The translations under genes were made by a program, and so were the position numbers. This document shows positions 54,629 through 63,197 of a DNA stretch of 64,000 nucleotides, piece by piece. The first letter of the stretch is position 1. Every line of letters begins with the position of its first letter. The stretch spans positions 186,001-250,000 of the forward strand of contig CAVTAV010000002.1 of NCBI GenBank assembly GCA_963732795.1, written 5' to 3'. The notes beneath the pieces were generated by a model that did not search any database, was not told the origin of the DNA, and worked only from the letters and a program-made list of their open reading frames with translations. Source of the DNA: CAVTAV01 sp963732795. GTDB taxonomy: Bacteria > Pseudomonadota > Alphaproteobacteria > CAVTAV01.

Positions 54629-55393
54629 ATGAGCGTCGATCTCTATCACGCGGAACCGGCGGCGAATTCGCTCAAGGTTCTGCTGGCCTTCAAGGAAAAG
54701 GGCTTTCCGTTCGAGAGCCATCTTGTGCGGCTCAACAAGTTCGAGCAGCACGAGCCCTGGTTCGTGAAGATCAACCCGAACGGCCAGGTGCCGGTTCTCG
54801 TGCATGACGGCAACGCCATCACGGAATCGACCGTGATCAATGAATATGCCGACGAGGTCTTCGAGGGGCCGCCGCTGCGCCCGGCCGACGCGCTCGGCAA
54901 GGCGCATATGCGGATCTGGACCAAATTCGTCGACGAATATTTCTGCCCGGCGCTGAGCTTCCTCGGCTGGCACCGCATCATCAAGGGCTTCGTCAAGGAT
55001 CTGAGCCCGGAAGAATTCGAAGCCAAGATTTCCCGGATTCCCTTGAAGGAACAGCAAGACAAATGGCGCGACGCCGCCAAGCAGGTATGGCCTCAGGAGC
55101 AGCTCGACGACTGGACGCGCAAATGCGAGGTCTCGATCCAGCGCATGGAGAAGCAGCTCGCCGAGACGAGGTGGCTAGCCGGCCCGGACTTCACTCTCGC
55201 GGACATCAGTTGCTTCGCCATGGCCTTCAGCATGGACAAGATGTTCCCGCAGTTCGTCAACGAAAAGTCCTGCCCGCACGTCATGGATTGGCACGCGAGA
55301 ATGCACGCGCGCCCCGGCTCGAAGGCGGCGTTCGAGATGCCGGATCATTTGAGGGGCACGACGACCCATTTGAACGAGGGCGCGCGGGCGTAG
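54629..55393 (+). CDS. Glutathione transferase, LigF-like (second copy)
   Basis: 254 aa; start at the second of two ATGs (54629), six bases after AAGGAG. Same block order as the previous gene: EPAANSLKVLLAFKEKGFPF, NPNGQVPVLVHDG, ITESTVINEYADEVFEG, KAHMRIWTKFVDEYFCPALSFLGWH, IPLKEQQDKWRDAAK and GPDFTLADISCFAMAFSMDKMFP. Tandem copies may act on opposite beta-stereoisomers, as LigE/LigF or LigF/LigP pairs do, or as etherase plus glutathione-lyase; inference only. Ends at a palindromic repeat. Confidence 0.82.
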   Translation: MSVDLYHAEPAANSLKVLLAFKEKGFPFESHLVRLNKFEQHEPWFVKINPNGQVPVLVHDGNAITESTVINEYADEVFEGPPLRPADALGKAHMRIWTKFVDEYFCPALSFLGWHRIIKGFVKDLSPEEFEAKISRIPLKEQQDKWRDAAKQVWPQEQLDDWTRKCEVSIQRMEKQLAETRWLAGPDFTLADISCFAMAFSMDKMFPQFVNEKSCPHVMDWHARMHARPGSKAAFEMPDHLRGTTTHLNEGARA

Positions 55394-55399
55394 TCCTCA

Positions 55400-55485
55400 C
55401 CCTCGTCGTCGTTGCCGCGAAAGCGGGAATCCAGAACTCTGGCGGCAACGCTGCCTTATAGGTCCCCGCTTCCGCGGGATGACGA
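55400..55485. repeat. Intergenic palindromic repeat
   Basis: CGTCGTTGCCGCGAAAGCGGGAATCC and CCCCGCTTCCGCGGGATGACG inverted pair between converging genes; same family as 41396 and 48238. Confidence 0.65.
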
Positions 55486-55493
55486 CAAGGCCG

Positions 55494-55958
55494 TTAGGCC
55501 AACTCGGCCTTCCTGATCGTCCAGGCCCCGTCGGTCTTGGCGTAATTCACCTTCAGCACCCGGCGCTCGGTCCGGCTGATGAAGCCGTGGCCCTGGGCAT
55601 GAGCCATCTGGGCGATGGTCGTGTCCGTCGGAAGCGCGTCTTCGACGTCCACGGCACAATGGAACCGTCCCGTCGCGCTCTTGCCGTCGGCGGCGAGGTC
55701 GATGGCGTCGGGCTCAACATGATCGGTAGCAATGCGGCGCACGGACTCGCCCAGAGCCGCGTCCCGGTCTCCGGCGTTGATCTTCCGCAGCCAGTTCTGG
55801 TGCAGGTCCCGGATCGCGGCCTCGTCCTCCAGCTTCTGCAGGCGGGCCTTCGTCCCGTCGGCAGCGAGTGCGACGGCCGGTGCGGCGGCGAGAGGGGCGG
55901 CGAGGAGGGCGCCGGTCTTGAGGAAGGCGCGGCGGCTCGATGGATTGGTCTTGGTCAT
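55494..55958 (-). CDS. Tat-exported SnoaL/NTF2-like protein
   Basis: 154 aa from ATG 55958, overlapping the upstream stop (ATGA). SSRRAFLKTGALLAAPLAAAPAVALA is a clear twin-arginine signal (shown here in two parts: SSRRAFLKTG, then a hydrophobic stretch to AVALA). The mature domain KARLQKLEDEAAIRDLHQNWLRKINAGD is typical SnoaL-like, ending RRVLKVNYAKTDGAWTIRKAEL. Folds in the cytoplasm and acts in the periplasm. Coupled to the MoaF-like gene, so a shared ligand is likely. Confidence 0.82.
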   Translation of the reverse strand: MTKTNPSSRRAFLKTGALLAAPLAAAPAVALAADGTKARLQKLEDEAAIRDLHQNWLRKINAGDRDAALGESVRRIATDHVEPDAIDLAADGKSATGRFHCAVDVEDALPTDTTIAQMAHAQGHGFISRTERRVLKVNYAKTDGAWTIRKAELA

Positions 55959-57718
55959 GCCACCGTCCCTCCCGACTTGATCTGGAAATACTTGTCGACG
56001 TCGAACTTGCCGGCGTGACGCACCACGGCGCCAATCTGGCTCATATTGAGGCCGTGCGAGCCGCAGTGATAGCCGATGCCGGCGTCATGCATGGTGTTGA
56101 GATTGAGGAGGACGGTGCCGAGCGTGCCGTTGCAGGCCTCCTCCAGCCAATACATGAAATAGATGCCGTCGCGGATCTTCACGAAATCGCCCGGCCCGCA
56201 CCATTCCATGCCGCCATGTCCGTCCGGGGTGAAGATGATCCAGGACACGGTATGGGGCGTGGAATAGAGATGCATCGAGGTGAGCCCCGGCGCATAGCTG
56301 TAGGTGATGCACCGGCCCGTCATTTCCGTGGTGTGCCGGTGGCGGCGGTATTGGGGCGGGGTAAGGCCTTCCATCTCGATCACGCCGAACAGCGTGCGCG
56401 CGCCGGCCTCGTTGGCAATGAAGGGCGTGTTGAGGTGGCCGTTGTAACAGGTCACCAGTCCCTGATGGAAATCCGCCGCGATGATATGGCCGTCGTGATC
56501 GGGCGCGCCTTCCAGGAGATGCCCGAACAGCAGTAGGCCCGGCGCGACTTCGTAGGACTGATACCGCGCTTTGGTCCAAATGCCCTGGCCGCCCTTGCGC
56601 CAGCTCAGCTCGTCGGCGCTGTCGACCTTGTATTCCATCGCCGGGGCGTGGTCGTAGCGGAGCGTGAAGGTCTTGCCGGCGATAAACTCGGACGCGGGTA
56701 TGGCGTTCGTGGCCATACCGGCCGCGCCGCCGGTGGTCGTGCGCGGCGGGAACGCCGTGGAGTGCTCCTTGACGACCTTGGCGGTCTCGTCCTTGGTGAG
56801 CTTCTCCATGGTCTTGATCGGCCGGTAGACCCGTCGTCCGCCCTTGATGGGCTTGCCGTCCTTGTCCTTGGGGCCGGGGATGGGATCGCCGCTATAGTCG
56901 CCGAATTTCTCGAACCGGGCGATCTGGCCGACGATGTCGCCATGGCCCCGGAAGAGGTAGTAGTGTAGATCGTCGTTTTCGTCGAAGCCGAGCCGCACGC
57001 CCATTTGCCGGCTGCGGTTCATGTCGATCACATAGGCTGTGAAGGTGCCCGAGAACTCGCATTCGGTACGGGTATAGCCGAAGAAGTCGTTGTTGATCTT
57101 CACATAGTCCGACGGCGCGCTGAAGCCAAGCTCGCCGCCCGTGCGCGACAGCTCCACGAAATGGGAATAGCCGGCGGAGGGATAGTATTCCAAGGTCTCC
57201 ATGCCGGTGTCCTGGCGCCAGTGATAGCCGCGGCCTTCCAACCGGTCGGTCAACTCGTGGCGCGCCTTGGGCGCTTCGCCGCCGCCATCGACATAACCGA
57301 AATAGATCTGGCGCTGGACCTCGCGGTTATCCTCGTAGCCGCTGAACCAGAGCTCGATCACGGTGGCGAGCTTGCTCGCGCGATCGACCATGACGGCATA
57401 GCCGCGCTGGGTGCCGGGGATCATGTGGCTGAAGAAGCAGATATCGTCGTTTTCGAGCGCGCCGTAACCGGCGTTCACCGCCCGGGCGTCGCCCTCGGCC
57501 ACCGAGAGCTTGCTGTCGCTGGCGAATTTATAGGCGAGAGTCGGGCCGTCATCGGTGACGATCTTCATCGACTGACCGGCGAAGTCCTTGGCCAGCGGCG
57601 AGGCGCATTCCGGTCCGCGCTTGGCGACGTCCTTCAGCTTGGCGGAAATCTGGTCTTTGGTGAGCTTGGTGTAAGCGATGCGGTGCATCGGTAGCTTGGG
57701 ATACGGCGTTCCCATCAT
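55955..57718 (-). CDS. Tandem MoaF-like protein with four lipocalin-type barrels
   Basis: 587 aa from ATG 57718 (GAGGGGGACAG). No signal peptide. Four repeats of a lipocalin-like unit: about 45-130 (GQSMKIVTDDGPTLAYKF), about 150-250 (LEGRGYHWRQDTGMETLEYY), about 335-440 (AGKTFTLRYDHAPAMEYKV, then SYEVAPGLLLFGHLL and HIIAADFHQGLVTCYNG), and about 455-560 (MTGRCITYSYAPGLTSMHLY). A usual MoaF has two such barrels, so this is a tandem duplication. Despite the name, MoaF relatives lie in phenolic-acid loci and fold like phenolic acid decarboxylases. Enzymatic role unknown. Confidence 0.65.
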   Translation of the reverse strand: MMGTPYPKLPMHRIAYTKLTKDQISAKLKDVAKRGPECASPLAKDFAGQSMKIVTDDGPTLAYKFASDSKLSVAEGDARAVNAGYGALENDDICFFSHMIPGTQRGYAVMVDRASKLATVIELWFSGYEDNREVQRQIYFGYVDGGGEAPKARHELTDRLEGRGYHWRQDTGMETLEYYPSAGYSHFVELSRTGGELGFSAPSDYVKINNDFFGYTRTECEFSGTFTAYVIDMNRSRQMGVRLGFDENDDLHYYLFRGHGDIVGQIARFEKFGDYSGDPIPGPKDKDGKPIKGGRRVYRPIKTMEKLTKDETAKVVKEHSTAFPPRTTTGGAAGMATNAIPASEFIAGKTFTLRYDHAPAMEYKVDSADELSWRKGGQGIWTKARYQSYEVAPGLLLFGHLLEGAPDHDGHIIAADFHQGLVTCYNGHLNTPFIANEAGARTLFGVIEMEGLTPPQYRRHRHTTEMTGRCITYSYAPGLTSMHLYSTPHTVSWIIFTPDGHGGMEWCGPGDFVKIRDGIYFMYWLEEACNGTLGTVLLNLNTMHDAGIGYHCGSHGLNMSQIGAVVRHAGKFDVDKYFQIKSGGTVA

Positions 57719-57874
57719 CGTTCTGTCCCCCTCGCGCAAAGCGCCTGGCCGATCGTGCTGACAGCGCGGCGCGGTGGCCGCGCCCAAATGAGCAACTTGT
57801 CGTGCTACTCGTTCAATCCACCCGATTGAAACAATACCAGCGCCGGGAAGCCGGTCAAGCGGCGGTGCCGCTCG

Positions 57875-59707
57875 TCAATCACCCTTGATCCGGCTCAGCA
57901 CACGCACGAATTCCGGCTTTCTCAGCACCGGATCGTTGGTGAGGTTGAGTTCGAGGTCCAACAGACCGAAAAAGCCCTCGTCGGGCTCATGATTTGCCGC
58001 TTTTTGGGCCGCCCTCTCAAGCGAGTCGAGCGCCGCCTTCTGATCGCCGATCCCGAGATTCGCCATGGCCCAACCTCCGGCCCCTGGACGAGCTCCCTTG
58101 TCGCCGGCAGCCTTAATCTCCTGAAACAGGCGTTCGGCATCGCCGTGACGGCCCGCGCGCCCATAGGCATAAGCCCACTGAGTCAACAAGTTCATCAAGC
58201 GATTGTCGCCAGCCAGACGCTCGGATAATACGAGTTGATCCACGGCACTTGCCGAATTGCCGATCGCAATCTCCGCACGCGCTAGAAACAGCCGTGTAAG
58301 CACATCCATCGGATAGGCCGCCGCCGCGCGTTCCAAGACATCGACGGCCGCCTCGTACTGGCCCGCTCCGCCAAGTTGAACGCCGTATTGACCCGCGTTC
58401 GGGTGACTAGGATCAAGCTCGACGGCTCGCTTGGCGAGGGCAATCGCTTCGTCGTGCCGGCCTTGGGCTGACAGGAGTAAGCCGTAATAGCCGAGCGAAG
58501 CTTCATCGTTCGGCTCAACCTCAAGGGCATGGGAGAAGTCTTTTGCGGCATCGCTCCAATGCCAGCTGAGCCATGACGGCACAGCAAGCGCCGCATAGGC
58601 CATTGGTATGTTCGGGTCGATCTCGATCGCCCGTTCGGCATTCTTTCTCGACAGGGTCTCGATCTCCGTGCGCTTCTTGGCGGACACGGCAGCTCCATTG
58701 ACGGTGTTGACTAGCTTGAACGCTTGGGACAGCGCAGTTTCGGCATAAGCCAGTGCAAACTGAGGATCGATCGTGGTTGCCCGCTGTAGCAGGGATATGC
58801 CTGTTGTACTGTCGCCGCGATTAGTCGCGGTGATCGCCTGCAAGAATAAGGCATAGGCCTCGGGAGACTTGGTTGGCGCCTTCTCGATGCGTGCTTGCTC
58901 CTCCGGCGAGAACTGGGCCTGTAGCGCATTGGCGACGTTCATCGCGATGTCCGCCTCGATCTTGAAGACATCGCCGAGCGGACGCTCATAGGTGTCCGAC
59001 CACAGGTTCGTGCCGGTGACACCATCGACAAGCTCCGCCGATACACGTACGCGGTCATTTGCGAACCGGACGCTTCCGGCCATCACGGTTTCGACATGAA
59101 GTTCGTGGGCAATCTGCGGGATCGGTTTGGTCTCCTTGGCGTACTGCATCACCGAAGGCCGCGCGATCACCCTCATGGAGTGGATCTTGCTGATCTGATC
59201 AATGACCTCCTGATGCAGGCCCGACGCGAAATAGGCGTCCTTGGGATCGGGGCTCAGGTTTTCGAAGGGCAGCACGGCCACAGAATTCGGCAGGGCGTCG
59301 GAGGCCGGCAATTTGGCGACAGGCGCCAGGATCGGCACGGTTTGCGCCGTTTGCACGGGCGCACCGGAATATTGGCGCCAGACCAGGAAGCCGACGGCGA
59401 GCACCAGGGCGGCGAGGATGACCACATTAAGCGTGCGGCCGATCGAGACGGGCCGCCTGGGCGCGGCTTCGTCCAATTCGTCCGTTCGCTTCACGCCCTC
59501 GGGCGTCATCTCGAACGCCCAGGCCAGGATCAGCGCGACCAGAAATCCCACGCCGAGGAGGACGAGGACAGTCTTCCCGAGCCAGTTCGGCAGGTCGAGC
59601 ATCGGCGTGATGGCGGCCACCACCTGAACGATCAGCCAAGCCACGACCAGGTAGGCGATGCCTATCCGGAAAACGTGACGGCGCTTGAGCTCGTTGAACA
59701 GGCTCAT
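57875..59707 (-). CDS. TolB-N/TPR membrane protein (adenylate-cyclase-associated type)
   Basis: 610 aa. N-terminal FNELKRRHVFRIGIAYLVVAWLIVQ membrane anchor, a second helix (TVLVLLGVGFLVALILAWAFEM, then TPEGVKRTDEL) and a third (VVILAALVLAVGFLVW). The periplasmic part has a TolB/FlgO-like NSVAVLPFENLSPDPKDAYFASGLHQEVIDQ domain (about 145-285) and TPR repeats (about 300-590). In this family the module detects or assembles envelope complexes; exact role unknown. Starts four bases after the paralogue's stop. Confidence 0.8.
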   Translation of the reverse strand: MSLFNELKRRHVFRIGIAYLVVAWLIVQVVAAITPMLDLPNWLGKTVLVLLGVGFLVALILAWAFEMTPEGVKRTDELDEAAPRRPVSIGRTLNVVILAALVLAVGFLVWRQYSGAPVQTAQTVPILAPVAKLPASDALPNSVAVLPFENLSPDPKDAYFASGLHQEVIDQISKIHSMRVIARPSVMQYAKETKPIPQIAHELHVETVMAGSVRFANDRVRVSAELVDGVTGTNLWSDTYERPLGDVFKIEADIAMNVANALQAQFSPEEQARIEKAPTKSPEAYALFLQAITATNRGDSTTGISLLQRATTIDPQFALAYAETALSQAFKLVNTVNGAAVSAKKRTEIETLSRKNAERAIEIDPNIPMAYAALAVPSWLSWHWSDAAKDFSHALEVEPNDEASLGYYGLLLSAQGRHDEAIALAKRAVELDPSHPNAGQYGVQLGGAGQYEAAVDVLERAAAAYPMDVLTRLFLARAEIAIGNSASAVDQLVLSERLAGDNRLMNLLTQWAYAYGRAGRHGDAERLFQEIKAAGDKGARPGAGGWAMANLGIGDQKAALDSLERAAQKAANHEPDEGFFGLLDLELNLTNDPVLRKPEFVRVLSRIKGD

Positions 59708-59710
59708 GGC

Positions 59711-61576
59711 TCACTCACACTCGAAATCGTCGGTGCCGCCATTGCCGGATGACGACGGATGGCAGAAGTCGCCCCAGCCATAGGTTCGCCAATAGGTCAC
59801 AAGACCAAGCTTGCGCACGAAGTCCTTGAAACCTGGCAGTTTGCGCGTGTCGCTTAGAACTGGGTCCCAGATGCTAAACAAACTCCCGACGGTTTCCGGA
59901 TCGGTGGAGCCGGTCGTACCGTAGTAAACACTTTTCAGTGCGCTCAGAGCGAGGTTCGTGTCGCCGAAATAGGCGGCCCAAAAGGCGATGCGCTGTCGCC
60001 TGAGTGTGATAGCATTGTGGGGATCGTCATAGAGACGCTGCAACTCAGCGCCAGCGCCTTCAGGATGATCGAGGAACTTCATCATCGGTATATTGATCGC
60101 CACGCCGGGGTCAGCCGTTGTGTTGTTCGTATCGACGGCACGCTTTATCTCGCCGCGATCACCCGCCCCTAGCGCCAATTCGAGGGCGCCACCGCTCATA
60201 TTCGACGGCACCGCTCCTAATCGAGCGCCGCGCTCCCCTTCCGCGAGAGCCTCCTTCATCTTTCCCGACAGCGCGTAAGCCAATCGCAACTGGTACGGAA
60301 TCTCCTTGTCCAGCGGATCGATCCGACGAATTTCTTCCAAATAGCCGACCGCCGTTTTGCCCTTTCCTACGTAGAGCAGAAAATAGGCGTAAGGTTTTGC
60401 GAGAACCGTATCGCCATGAAGATCGATGGCCTTACGAAAGATGCGTGCCGCCTCTGTCCAGTTTCCGGACCGGGCTGCAGCCTGAGCGGATGCGGCAAGA
60501 ACCGGCACGGCATCCGGCGCAAGCGCTTGAGCCCGTTCAAGCGCCTCTTGCGACTTCTTGAGCAAGTCCGCCCTGTTGGCGGGATCGTCAAAGAGAATTG
60601 CGTAGCGTGCTGCGCGGGCGATGGCGGCCCAAGCCAACGCGTATGACGGGTCCAGATCGACGGCCCGCTCAAGTGAATCGATCTCGCCGCGAAGACTGGA
60701 AATCGAAATGTCCGCATCGAATGATAGCTGGCCTTTGAGATAGGCGTCGTAGGCTTCGACGTTGCGCGTGCCGCCCTCGACGCGGCCCAGATCGCCTACA
60801 CCCAGCGCGACCGAAAGCGCATTCGCGACCGATTTCGAAATGTCGTCCTGAATGGCGAAGATATCGTCGAGCTTCTTGTCGTAAGTCTCCGACCACAGGT
60901 GATAGCCGGTCTTCGCGTTGATGAGCTGCGCCGTGATCCGAAGCTGGTCGCCCGATTTGCGGACGCTTCCTTCCAGCAAGTTCTCGACCCCGAGCTTCTC
61001 GCCGATGACGCGGAGGTCCTCGTTCTTGCCCTTGAAATAGAACGAAGACGTGCGCCCCGCGACTTCCAGGCCCTTGAGGTTCGCCAGCTTGTCCAGAAGC
61101 TCTTCCGACAAACCGTCCGCGAAGTAATCCTGCTTCTTGTCGTCGCTCAGATTGGCGAAGGGCAGCACCGCGAGGGTCGGTGTGCCCGTCGCGGTCGCCG
61201 CGGTCTCGGATTGAGTGGCGGTGGGACCGTGGTTCAGCCGCCAGACCAGAAAGCCGACCGCGAGCACCAGCGCGCCGATCACGATGAAATCGAGCTTGCG
61301 GCCGGTCGACATCGAGCTGCGCTGAGGGGCCTCCGCATCCAGGGCGTCGGTGCGCTTCACGCCGCCCGGCGTCATTTCGAAAGCCCAGGCGAGGATCAGG
61401 GCGACGGGGAAGCCGATGGCAAGGAGGATGATAACCGCTCGCGGAAACCAGTCTGGCAGGTCGAAGATCGGCGAAATGACACCGACGACCTGGGTCAAAA
61501 GCCACGCCATGACCAGATAGGCGATCCCTATCCGGAAGACGTGCCGCCGCTTGAGCTCGTTGAAGAAATTGCCCAT
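59711..61576 (-). CDS. TolB-N/TPR membrane protein, tandem paralogue
   Basis: 621 aa from ATG 61576. Same architecture as the next gene: FNELKRRHVFRIGIAYLVMAWLLTQ, AWAFEMTPGGVKRTDAL, a membrane helix (FIVIGALVLAVGFLVW), TLAVLPFANLSDDKKQDYFADGLSEELLDKLANLKGLEVAGRTSSFYFKG as the TolB-N-like domain, then LGVENLLEGSVRKSGDQLRITAQLINAKTGYHLWSETYD and TPR repeats. C-terminus GNGGTDDFECE. Differs from the neighbour in its longer TPR part. Both lack a nucleotide cyclase domain. Confidence 0.8.
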   Translation of the reverse strand: MGNFFNELKRRHVFRIGIAYLVMAWLLTQVVGVISPIFDLPDWFPRAVIILLAIGFPVALILAWAFEMTPGGVKRTDALDAEAPQRSSMSTGRKLDFIVIGALVLAVGFLVWRLNHGPTATQSETAATATGTPTLAVLPFANLSDDKKQDYFADGLSEELLDKLANLKGLEVAGRTSSFYFKGKNEDLRVIGEKLGVENLLEGSVRKSGDQLRITAQLINAKTGYHLWSETYDKKLDDIFAIQDDISKSVANALSVALGVGDLGRVEGGTRNVEAYDAYLKGQLSFDADISISSLRGEIDSLERAVDLDPSYALAWAAIARAARYAILFDDPANRADLLKKSQEALERAQALAPDAVPVLAASAQAAARSGNWTEAARIFRKAIDLHGDTVLAKPYAYFLLYVGKGKTAVGYLEEIRRIDPLDKEIPYQLRLAYALSGKMKEALAEGERGARLGAVPSNMSGGALELALGAGDRGEIKRAVDTNNTTADPGVAINIPMMKFLDHPEGAGAELQRLYDDPHNAITLRRQRIAFWAAYFGDTNLALSALKSVYYGTTGSTDPETVGSLFSIWDPVLSDTRKLPGFKDFVRKLGLVTYWRTYGWGDFCHPSSSGNGGTDDFECE

Positions 61577-61680
61577 TCACCCTGACCCCTGCGGCGCGAA
61601 GGATAACACCTTAGCCTTTGAGGCGAAAAACAATTGCGTGATGCCAGGGAAGGGCCGGACGCCACTCCTGCGGCGCCTAG

Positions 61681-61772
61681 CTCCGTTCGTCCTGAGCTTG
61701 TCGAAGGACGCCGCTCGGCCCACGTGGTTCGACAGGCTCACCACGGACGGGGATTGGTGTTCGCGGGAATGA
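61681..61772. repeat. Intergenic repeat
   Basis: GTCCTGAGCTTGTCGAAGGAC and GTGGTTCGACAGGCTCACCAC hairpins, then GGGAATGACG. The GTTCGACAGGCTCAC type is a widespread proteobacterial intergenic element. Confidence 0.65.
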
Positions 61773-61782
61773 CGATTAGGCG

Positions 61783-62637
61783 TTAGGCCTCGTCCACCAC
61801 CGTATTGCGCAGCAGCCCGATTTCCGGCACCTCGACCTCGACGACGTCGCCGGGTTTGAGCCATTTGGGCGGGTCGAAGCGGGCGCCGGCGCCGGTGGGG
61901 GTGCCGCTGATGATGAGGTCGCCGGGGCGGAGCGTGGCGAAGGTGCTGAGATAGGAGACCAGGAAGTCGAAACCGAAGATCATGTTGTCGGTGGTGTCGT
62001 CCTGGCGGACCTCGCCGTTGACCCGGGTCTGGAGGTGCAGGGGCTTGGAGAGGTCGATCTCGTCGGCGGTGACGAGCCAAGGGCCCATCGCGCCGGACTT
62101 GTCGAAATTCTTGCCCTGGGTGACGTTGAACTTGGCGTGGCGCAACCAGTCGCGCACCGTGCCCTCGTTGCACAGGGTATAGCCGCAGACATGGTCCATC
62201 GCCGTCTCGCGCGGGATGTGCCGGCCGGTCTTGCCGATCACGAGCACGATCTCGCCTTCGTAATCGAGCTGCTCGGAGACGGTCGGGCGCACCACATTCT
62301 CCTCGTGGCCGACGATCGAATCCATGAACCGGATGAACACGCTCGGATATTTGGCGGCGTTCTTGTCGTCATATTCCTCGTTGCGGTTCGCGTAGTTGAC
62401 GCCGATGCAGAAGATTTTGCCCGGGGTCCTGACGGGCGGCAGGAAGCTGACGTCCGCCAGGGAGTGGTCCGGCTCTTCGCCCTCGACGGCCGCGCGGGCT
62501 TCCTCGAAGGCGTTTTCGTGGATCAGGTCGAAAAGCGTCGGCAAGCCTTCGAGCCGGCGGTCGAGGCTGATCACGCCGTCGTCCTCGACCACGCCGTATT
62601 CCTCGCGGTTGTCAACGCGGTAGCTGGCAATCCGCAT
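61783..62637 (-). CDS. Fumarylacetoacetate hydrolase family, HpaG-like
   Basis: 284 aa from ATG 62637 (AAGGAATC). FAH core: GKIFCIGVNYANRNEEYDDKN, EQLDYEGEIVLVIGK with metal-binding Glu residues, VCGYTLCNEGTVRDW, GPWLVTADEID, TRVNGEVRQDDTTDNMIFGFDFLVSYLSTFATLRPGDLIISGTPTGAG. Decarboxylase/isomerase of the homoprotocatechuate pathway (5-oxopent-3-ene-1,2,5-tricarboxylate) is likely because HpaF- and HpaE-like genes lie divergently 158 bases away. Confidence 0.82.
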   Translation of the reverse strand: MRIASYRVDNREEYGVVEDDGVISLDRRLEGLPTLFDLIHENAFEEARAAVEGEEPDHSLADVSFLPPVRTPGKIFCIGVNYANRNEEYDDKNAAKYPSVFIRFMDSIVGHEENVVRPTVSEQLDYEGEIVLVIGKTGRHIPRETAMDHVCGYTLCNEGTVRDWLRHAKFNVTQGKNFDKSGAMGPWLVTADEIDLSKPLHLQTRVNGEVRQDDTTDNMIFGFDFLVSYLSTFATLRPGDLIISGTPTGAGARFDPPKWLKPGDVVEVEVPEIGLLRNTVVDEA

Positions 62638-62795
62638 GGTCTGATTCCTTGTTCCGGGGCGCGGTTCGGCGATAATATCGGCTGCGGGGACATTTGGGGT
62701 CGCGCGCTTGACCCGTGCCGGCTGCCCCGATTAATAGGAACGCGCGGTTACCGTGTCAACGCACCGCGCCCGAAGGGGGAGGCGAAGGCGGAACG

Positions 62796-63197
62796 ATGCC
62801 CCATGTCATCGTCGAATATTCCGATAATCTGAGCGGCAGCGTGGATTTGCAGGCGCTGGCCGACAATCTGCACGATACGGCGCTGGCGAGCGGGCTGATG
62901 GATATCGCCGCGCTCAGGACCCGTTTCGCGCCCCGGCAGATCTTCCGGATCGCGGACCGCCATCCGGACAATTCCTTCATGCATATCGTCGCCCGTCTCC
63001 GGGAGGGGCGCGACAAGAACGACTTGAGGGCGCTCGCGCAGGCCTTGTTGTCGGTCGCGCGCACCGCGCTCGACAACGCGACGCCGGTGAAGCCTTATGC
63101 CCTCACCGTCGAGATCCACGAGATCACCCAACTCACCGTCCGTCACAACACAGTTAGAGAGCGCATAGTCGCCGAGGCCGCGCATGAGCAAGCTTGA
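62796..63197 (+). CDS. hpaF: 5-carboxymethyl-2-hydroxymuconate isomerase
   Basis: 133 aa from ATG 62796 (GGGGGAGGCGAAGGCGG upstream). Tautomerase superfamily: MPHVIVEYSDNL, in which Pro-2 becomes the N-terminal catalytic base after Met removal. IFRIADRHPDNSFMHIVARLREGRD and the terminal TVEIHEITQLTV complete the family pattern; length matches HpcD/HpaF. Isomerises 5-carboxymethyl-2-hydroxymuconate in 4-hydroxyphenylacetate degradation. The next gene starts within its last 14 bases. Confidence 0.9.
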   Translation: MPHVIVEYSDNLSGSVDLQALADNLHDTALASGLMDIAALRTRFAPRQIFRIADRHPDNSFMHIVARLREGRDKNDLRALAQALLSVARTALDNATPVKPYALTVEIHEITQLTVRHNTVRERIVAEAAHEQA

